In this document: in pieces, positions 51,900 to 64,000 of the stretch | Position numbering within the stretch: position 1 is the first letter of the stretch | How the letters are laid out: every line of letters starts with the position of its first letter | Source of the DNA: Chrysomallon squamiferum | Lineage: Eukaryota; Mollusca; Gastropoda; Neomphalida; Peltospiridae | Reading direction: 5' to 3' | Length of the DNA stretch: 64,000 nucleotides | Assembly: GCA_012295275.1 (NCBI GenBank) | Contig: CM022673.1 | Span: 7,308,811 to 7,372,810, forward strand | Translations under genes and position numbers: made by a program | The notes under the pieces: generated by a model | Database searches by the model: none | The model's input: the letters and a program-made list of their open reading frames with translations, nothing else | What the model was told of the DNA's origin: nothing

Positions 51900-52214
51900 C
51901 GCGATTTTAGTTATTGTTGTTTTTTTCATTCTTCCATAAATAAGGAATATCGTGATTTTTTTAATTTTAATTTATTATTATTATTATTTTATTTTATTTT
52001 TTTTTTATTTATTTATTTATTTTTTTTTTTTTTTGCTAGTTTGTTGTTCTGCAGACAAAGGGATATCATCAATTTTACTTTCGTAAATTAATTTCTTTTT
52101 ATACAAAGCAGATTACTTACCATATTTTGTTGTGTTTTTTTTTTTTTTTTTTTCTTCCTTTCTTTCTTTCGTTTGGGCCGAATTACGATCTTCGTTATTA
52201 CAACCACCTCCATA
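51900..52214 (+). other. 5' flank of claudin-like gene 2
   Basis: T-rich sequence with ATT and poly-T tracts immediately upstream of the ATG. It should contain the 5' UTR, or the acceptor of a non-coding exon (pyrimidine-rich to about 52170). No clear TATA box. Confidence 0.4.
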
Positions 52215-52502
52215 ATGTGGATCAATCCTCTGGGTATTGCTGCATTTCTGACGACACTTGTGGCCACAGCCCTTATTGTTCTTGCTTTCGTTCTTCCGCA
52301 ATGGTGGATCATCATCTCTCGCAGTGGTCGCACTGCTAGCTACGGTCTGTGGACGTATCTCTACTGCTACGAGGATGGTTGTCTGATGGACACGACCAAT
52401 CAGATCGAAGGCGGCAGAGGTAAGCTAAACCGTAACATTATTATTATTATTATTACTCGCGACTACATACCCTAGCCACATTAAGGAAGACCCAGTCTAC
52501 TA

Positions 52503-52561
<59 letters not shown>

Positions 52562-53281
52562 GTTGTTGTTATTGTTATTAATATTATTATTATTATTGTT
52601 ATTGTTGTTGTTGTTGTTGTTATTATAATTATTATTGTTATTGTTATTATTATTATTATTATTATTATTGTTGTTATCATCATCATCATCATCATCAGTT
52701 TCAGTTTTATTATCATTATCATCATCATCGCGTATTATAATCTTATCAGTATTATCATCCTCATCCTATTTATCATCATCGTCGTCATCATTAATTTTTT
52801 GCCGTTTTTGTTTTCTTTCCCACAGAATTATTTACGTTCACACGTTGTTAAAATAGTCCACTTTTAGATTTGTAACATGTAGTTTTAAATCTGTACGTAT
52901 TCAGAACATTCTAATATACAGGGTGTCCACAAAGTCTGCGTACATAAGGGATTAACACATACTTTTAAAATAAAATAGTTTTATTTAATTCTAATGTTAA
53001 TAAATAATGTTTTCAATATGATTTCCATCACTTTCAATGCATAATTCTTTAGACAGAGCCATCATTCGATCTGGTAAGAAACATAACATAAATAAATAAC
53101 ATAGTAAAATTCCCCATGTACCCAGACTTTGTGGACATCATGTATATACATTTCTTCGTTTCCTTATCATCATCATCATCATCATCATTATTATTATTAT
53201 TATATTATTATTATTATTATTATTATTACCATTAACATTACTATTATCATTACCATTGTTATTATTATTATTATTATTATT

Positions 53282-53313
<32 letters not shown>

Positions 53314-54121
53314 TATTATTATCATCATCATCATTATCATTATTATTATTATCATCATCATCATCATCATCATCATTATTATTATTATTATCATCATCAT
53401 CATCATCATTATTATTATTATCATCATCATCATTATCATTATTATTATTATCATCATCATCATCATCATCATCATTATTATCATTATTATAACATTAATG
53501 CAGCGCTATAAAACTGCAGCGGTGAATTACATATCAAATCGTTTCAATGTTACTATTTTTTTCAGAATTTCTCTTCATTACTAAAGTTTTCCAAACACTT
53601 GCAGTTGGTCTGAGTATTGTTGGGTTCGTCCTTCACCTTGCGTATGTTCCTCTAAGAAAGGTAGTTGTCCGGTCACTGGCCATTTACTGCTTGGGTGCTG
53701 CAGGTGTGTTATTTGCAATTATTTCCATAGCAATAAAAAAAAAAAAAAAATGTGTTTAAAAAAATAATCTGTTAATAAACAGTAATACTAATTATGATGA
53801 ATACTAAGAATGTGTGTCTTCCTTCTCGTCACAACTGTAACTTTTGACATATACACGAGATTACTGTAATATTAATATGACGATCATATGGCTGTCTCAC
53901 TGTCTGTCTATCTGTTGGTCAACTGTTTATCTGTCTGACTGTCTGTCTGTCTGTTTATCTCTGTGTTTTTGTAGGCTTTTCCTTTTTGTTATTTGTATGT
54001 CTGTCTCTCTGTCTGTCTCTGTGTGTATGTATATACAGGTATACTCCTAAATGCATATATGTTTGTATGAATGTTTATATGTATGTATGTAAGTGTGTGT
54101 ATGTATGTGTGTGTGTATGTC

Positions 54122-54163
<42 letters not shown>

Positions 54164-54416
54164 CACATGTGTATATATTCACGTATTCTTTCCCTTTCTT
54201 TCAGGACTGTTTGTTCTTCTGTCCGTCTTTATATTTATTGGTAAACACAAGTCGCTCGTTGAAGAGAATCGCGAATTCAAAATCGGGGCGTCGTGTTGGA
54301 CGTCGCTGGTGGGTGGTGTCGTGTGTCTGGTGGCTGCAGTCCTCACAGCGGTCGCCTCTCTCCGGAAAGCGAAACGTCACGAAGACGAAGAAAGACTGAA
54401 CACAACACGACTGTAA
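52215..54416 (+). CDS. Claudin/PMP22-superfamily four-helix membrane protein, gene 2 (complete, 184 aa)
   Basis: Exons 52215-52419, 53566-53703 and 54205-54416. Both introns are phase 1; donors are gtaagc and gtgtgt, acceptors tttttcag and tttcag. TM1 is about residues 6-27. Loop 1 has W30/W31, G44-L45-W46 and C51...C56, the W-GLW-C-C signature with a C-x4-C spacing as in gene 1. TM2 is about 72-93, TM3 about 100-122 and TM4 about 142-164. The tail is charged (KAKRHEDEER) and ends T-R-L, which fits a class I PDZ ligand (S/T-x-hydrophobic). Total length, intron phases and last-exon length (212 nt) equal those of gene 1, so the two are paralogues. The ATG is the first in a frame that is open further upstream but has no earlier ATG. 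Confidence 0.85.
52499..52795. repeat. (TTA)n/(TTG)n/(TCA)n trinucleotide tract in intron 1 of claudin-like gene 2
   Basis: About 300 bp of interrupted trinucleotide repeats grading from TTA through TTG to TCA. All open frames here are low-complexity. Confidence 0.9.
52917..53144 (-). mobile_element. mariner/IS630-type remnant with 28-bp terminal inverted repeats
   Basis: The termini 52917-52944 and 53117-53144 are inverted repeats with 24 of 28 positions matching; they start tacagggtgtccacaaagtc and tacatgatgtccacaaagtc. Read on the - strand, the interior ends in a frame M-A-L-S-K-E-L-C-I-E-S-D-G-N-H-I-E-N then stop. This looks like the C-terminus of a mariner-type transposase. It lies in intron 1 of claudin-like gene 2 and is internally deleted. 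Confidence 0.7.
53165..53490. repeat. (TCA)n/(TTA)n composite with higher-order periodicity
   Basis: About 325 bp alternating between blocks of ATC/TCA and ATT. A block pattern of roughly 80-120 bp (TCA block, short TTA, TCA, CATTATCATT, TTA) is repeated. Confidence 0.9.
54095..54162. repeat. (GT)n/(TGTC)n tract in intron 2 of claudin-like gene 2
   Basis: Part of a longer CTGT/TATG/GT-rich stretch (53900-54165) that nearly fills the intron. Confidence 0.9.
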
Positions 54417-54571
54417 AACCAGACATATGTATCACACAAGCATCAAATCTGTTTGCTTGGGTTTTTTCTTCTTTTTTTTTGTCTCTCATCTATCGCAGAG
54501 GATATTTTCAGTAGAATTTATTTTCTGCTTCCACCTGAACGATAAGCAATTTGATTTAATGTCTGCTACAA

Positions 54572-54577
54572 AATAAA
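54572..54577 (+). terminator. Candidate polyadenylation signal of claudin-like gene 2
   Basis: AATAAA about 155 nt after the stop codon, a distance similar to that in gene 1. Confidence 0.5.
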
Positions 54578-54818
54578 TATTACTGTCGCTGAATATTAAC
54601 TATTTATATCAGTTGGCTAGGGGTTTTTTGTTGTTTTTGTCTTTTTTCTTCTTCTTCTTTCTTCTTTCTTCTTCTTTAAAAAAAAAAATATAAAATTATT
54701 ATCCAGAATGATGATTTATCATTATAAACCACGATTGAGTGTAGTATATAACAATAAAAAATATTTGTTCTCTTTCCCTTTTGTGTTTGTTGTCGTTGTT
54801 GTTGTTGTTATTGTTATA

Positions 54819-54878
<60 letters not shown>

Positions 54879-55133
54879 TTATATGATTTGTTTTGTTTTT
54901 TTTAAATATGAACTTCAGAATCGTACAGTTTAAGTCAGAATGATATTATTCCCAGATTTACTATTGAAAGTTCTAATAATAATTCACCTCATATGTCGAT
55001 TACTAAAATACAGATTAAAGTTTTGGTTTGAGGTATAGGGTCCCTGCTTCAGTGAATGTAAGAAAAAGGAAGGCAATGATTTTAAATTAAATCATATTTT
55101 AAAATAATTTACGACTGGTCCTTCTTTTTTTTG

Positions 55134-55175
<42 letters not shown>

Positions 55176-56291
55176 ATTTAGTTAGTTTGTTTTTATCCAT
55201 TTATTCACTTATATACTTACTTACTTACTTATTTACTTACTTACTTGCTTACTTATAGTAATTCTAATGACGATTTATTACTGATAAAATGCAAGAAACG
55301 TAAAATAAATCAATAGCTCATAAACTGAAATAAAATAAATAATTAAATGCGAAAATTGAAACAAATAAATGAAAAGTATAACAAAAATGATAAATCAATG
55401 AACAAAACAAACAAACAAAACAAAATAAAACAAAACAAAACAAAACACAAAAATCCGGAAAAAAACCCATGATAAACAAAAGAAAAGAAAAGAAACGAAA
55501 ACAGAAATTAAAGAAAAGAAATTAATTATTTTATCTGTCTATTTTATTTGTTTTGGGCTTTTGTGGGGTATGTTGTTTTTCTCTGTGTGTGTGTGTGTGT
55601 GTGTGTATGTGTGTTTTTATTCATCTATCTATCTGTCTTTCTATTTATCTGTCTGTCTATATCTATAAATGTATTTATCAGTTTAATTATTTATTTCTTG
55701 TTGTTTTTCTTTGTTTGTTATTTTATTTTATTTTATTTTATTTTACCTTTCTATCTTTTATCACTGTACGTGTGCACCTACATATATTTTAAAGTACTAA
55801 ATTTAGTCACCGTTAACTGTATCATACAAAAGACAGTTACTGGCAGACAACTGATGAAAATAGAAGGCAAACTTTTATTTGATTAAATACAAAAGTGTGA
55901 AATCAGAGTGTTCAGCTTTTCAATGATACAAAAAATCCTCCTCAAAGCGTTACCAGTTTATTAATAGGTTGAGTTCAAGGCCGTTATTAACAATATCGGG
56001 AACATAGTCTTTCGTGAATGTCAGGCCCCATCCGGGATTTCAGTCCATCACCCAAGTAAAGTCTAAGTAAATAAATAAATAAGTAAATAAATAACCAGAC
56101 TAATGAACCCTACGGCCCTGGTTTATATTCAATGTAGGTGGGGGTTTCTATACGACCTATTTGTGTAATAGGGGAATCCCCGAGACTCGTGTGCAGGATT
56201 ATGTTACGTCACCTGTTTTAGAAGCTCCGTTTTCTATTGGCTGATAAAAATGAAACTACAAATCCATTTAAAGGAAGTAAATATGAGAGAA

Positions 56292-56324
<33 letters not shown>

Positions 56325-56353
56325 TTTTTTTCATACAAATATTTATCGATCAG

Positions 56354-56387
<34 letters not shown>

Positions 56388-56448
56388 TTTTTTTATTTTT
56401 TTTTATTTATTTAATTTATCAGTTTCTGAAGTAGTAATTGTTGTGGAT

Positions 56449-56485
<37 letters not shown>

Positions 56486-57155
56486 AGTTGTAGTAAAAAA
56501 TTCGATCGTGTTCAATTAACTGAATTTGTGACTGGTTGTGTGTCCATGAAAGAGAGAGAAACTGATACAGGAGACAAGAACACACAGAAAACAGAGTGAG
56601 ATTAAGACAGATACTAAGTTGTATACGTGTGTATGTTTCTGTGTATGTATGTGTGTGCATATGTGTGTGTGCGTGTGTGCATGTATATGTGTATATGTAC
56701 CTATGTATGTATGTATGTTGGTAAGAATGTATGTTTCTATGTCTATATGCATGTATGTATATATTTATGTATGTATGTATGTATATGTATCTATCTATGT
56801 ATGTATGTATAAGCGTGTTTGTGTGTTTATGTATTTTATGTATTTTTGTATGTATAGGTGTGTAAGTATATATATATATTTTTTTACTTATGCACATAAT
56901 TATATTCCATCTTTGAAACATAAAAATCAAAAGTGTCGAAATAACGTTTATTCATAATTATTACATAATGAAACATTTCCTGCAGTAACAACAAACTTTT
57001 ATCATATTTTACTTGTATAACAGTTAAAAAACCACCCAGCATTAATTAAAGATTAGCGATAAAAAAAACAAAAAAAAAAACGACTATTTATAACAATATA
57101 AATATAAAGTATTATTTTCCACACATGGAACGCGGAGGTTATTTCAAAGCTTCTC
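54578..57155. other. Intergenic DNA between claudin-like gene 2 and the ETS gene
   Basis: Microsatellites ((ATT)n 54818-54878, poly-T about 55125-55162, TTAC and AAACA runs, (ATAA)n about 56448-56486, TATG-rich 56620-56810). A GC-richer stretch at 55970-56240 contains ttacgtcacctg and attggctgataaaa (CRE-like, inverted CCAAT and TATA-like). It could be an alternative promoter. No gene seen. Confidence 0.5.
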
Positions 57156-57297
57156 ATTGGTCAGTGTATGCACGCGCCAGAACAATAATAAAGAAACCCG
57201 GAAGGGAAAACCCAAGTTTTCTGTAGTGTGTCTTCAAAGCAAGGTCGTTCCTGTACATACGTGTTGCGTAACGAAGGTTTTTATTGGCTGTTTTTCT
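57156..57297 (+). promoter_or_regulatory. Proximal promoter region of the ETS gene: two inverted CCAAT boxes and an ETS site
   Basis: ATTGG occurs at 57156-57160 and 57293-57297. Between them, 57196-57205 reads ACCCGGAAGG, close to the ETS consensus ACCGGAAGT. The region is GC-richer than its surroundings and lies 0.2-0.4 kb upstream of the presumed transcription start. Binding by the gene's own product is an inference. Confidence 0.45.
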
Positions 57298-57478
57298 CTT
57301 AGTAATTAATTTTCACTATTCGTAATGTAGGAAGAACTGTTTGTGGAAAAAGTGTAAGAAAAGTGGTTCCAAAATGGCATAATTTGTTTTTCCCCTGAAA
57401 GTTAAATTTACTACAGTTTTGTACAAAATCTGTGATTTTTGGAAAATTATTTACGGAATGTACCGTCGAAAGAGAAAA

Positions 57479-57486
57479 TATATAAA
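57479..57486 (+). promoter_or_regulatory. TATA box of the ETS gene
   Basis: TATATAAA 68 nt before the ATG. It would place the start site near 57510 and give a 5' UTR of about 45 nt, which supports 57554 as the start codon. Confidence 0.5.
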
Positions 57487-57553
57487 CGGACGAATCTGAC
57501 AAAGCTATTCATTTCTCTAAGTTTATTTCGTGACGATTTATTTCGCCTTGTTA

Positions 57554-64000
<6,447 letters not shown>

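Noticed and set aside
52173-52214. N-terminal extension of claudin-like gene 2 from a TTG
   Set aside because: TTG is not a normal eukaryotic start. The ATG at 52215 places TM1 directly at the N-terminus, as in the paralogue.
53129-53584. 151-codon poly-Ile frame and other homopolymer-like frames
   Set aside because: Pure trinucleotide repeat translation.

Overview
This is eukaryotic nuclear DNA. It is AT-rich, packed with microsatellites, and its genes are split by GT-AG introns. A Pif/BMSP-type gene (chitin-binding repeats followed by a LamG-like domain) at the left end points to a shelled mollusc, probably a gastropod, but no species can be named from sequence alone. There are no rRNA genes, CRISPR arrays or bacterial features.

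Layout. (1) 58-5853, + strand: the 3' part of a Pif97/BMSP-like shell matrix gene. Its exons encode repeated cysteine-rich domains (mostly 174 nt, all phase 1-1), one canonical peritrophin-A domain and a LamG-like C-terminus. (2) 8655-15758, - strand: a complete three-exon claudin/PMP22-superfamily gene encoding 184 aa. (3) About 18.24-50.65 kb: a tandem array of roughly 3.9-4.3 kb units. Each full unit carries a small two-exon gene (105 aa, acidic, possibly derived from EF-hands) with its own TATA box. Six intact copies lie on the - strand. A decayed copy lies on the + strand at the left edge, a fragment lies at the right edge, and two gene-less sub-units lie in the middle. hAT-like and pogo/Tigger-like transposon remnants are embedded in the units. 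(4) 52215-54416, + strand: a second three-exon claudin-like gene, also exactly 184 aa, with the same intron phases and an identical 212-nt last exon. The two claudin-like genes therefore form a divergent paralogous pair with the array between their 5' ends. (5) 57554-64000, + strand: an ETS-family transcription factor gene with five coding exons visible; the ETS domain runs off the right edge. Its start is supported by a TATA box, and CCAAT boxes and a consensus-like ETS site lie upstream.

The most unusual content is the array. The small gene is intact in six diverged copies with conserved splice sites and promoter, yet I recognise no family for it beyond a weak EF-hand resemblance. All copies I could read share the same apparent +1 frameshift into a second conserved-looking reading frame. 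The remaining sequence is introns, intergenic DNA, simple repeats, a tRNA-derived SINE and a mariner-type remnant.
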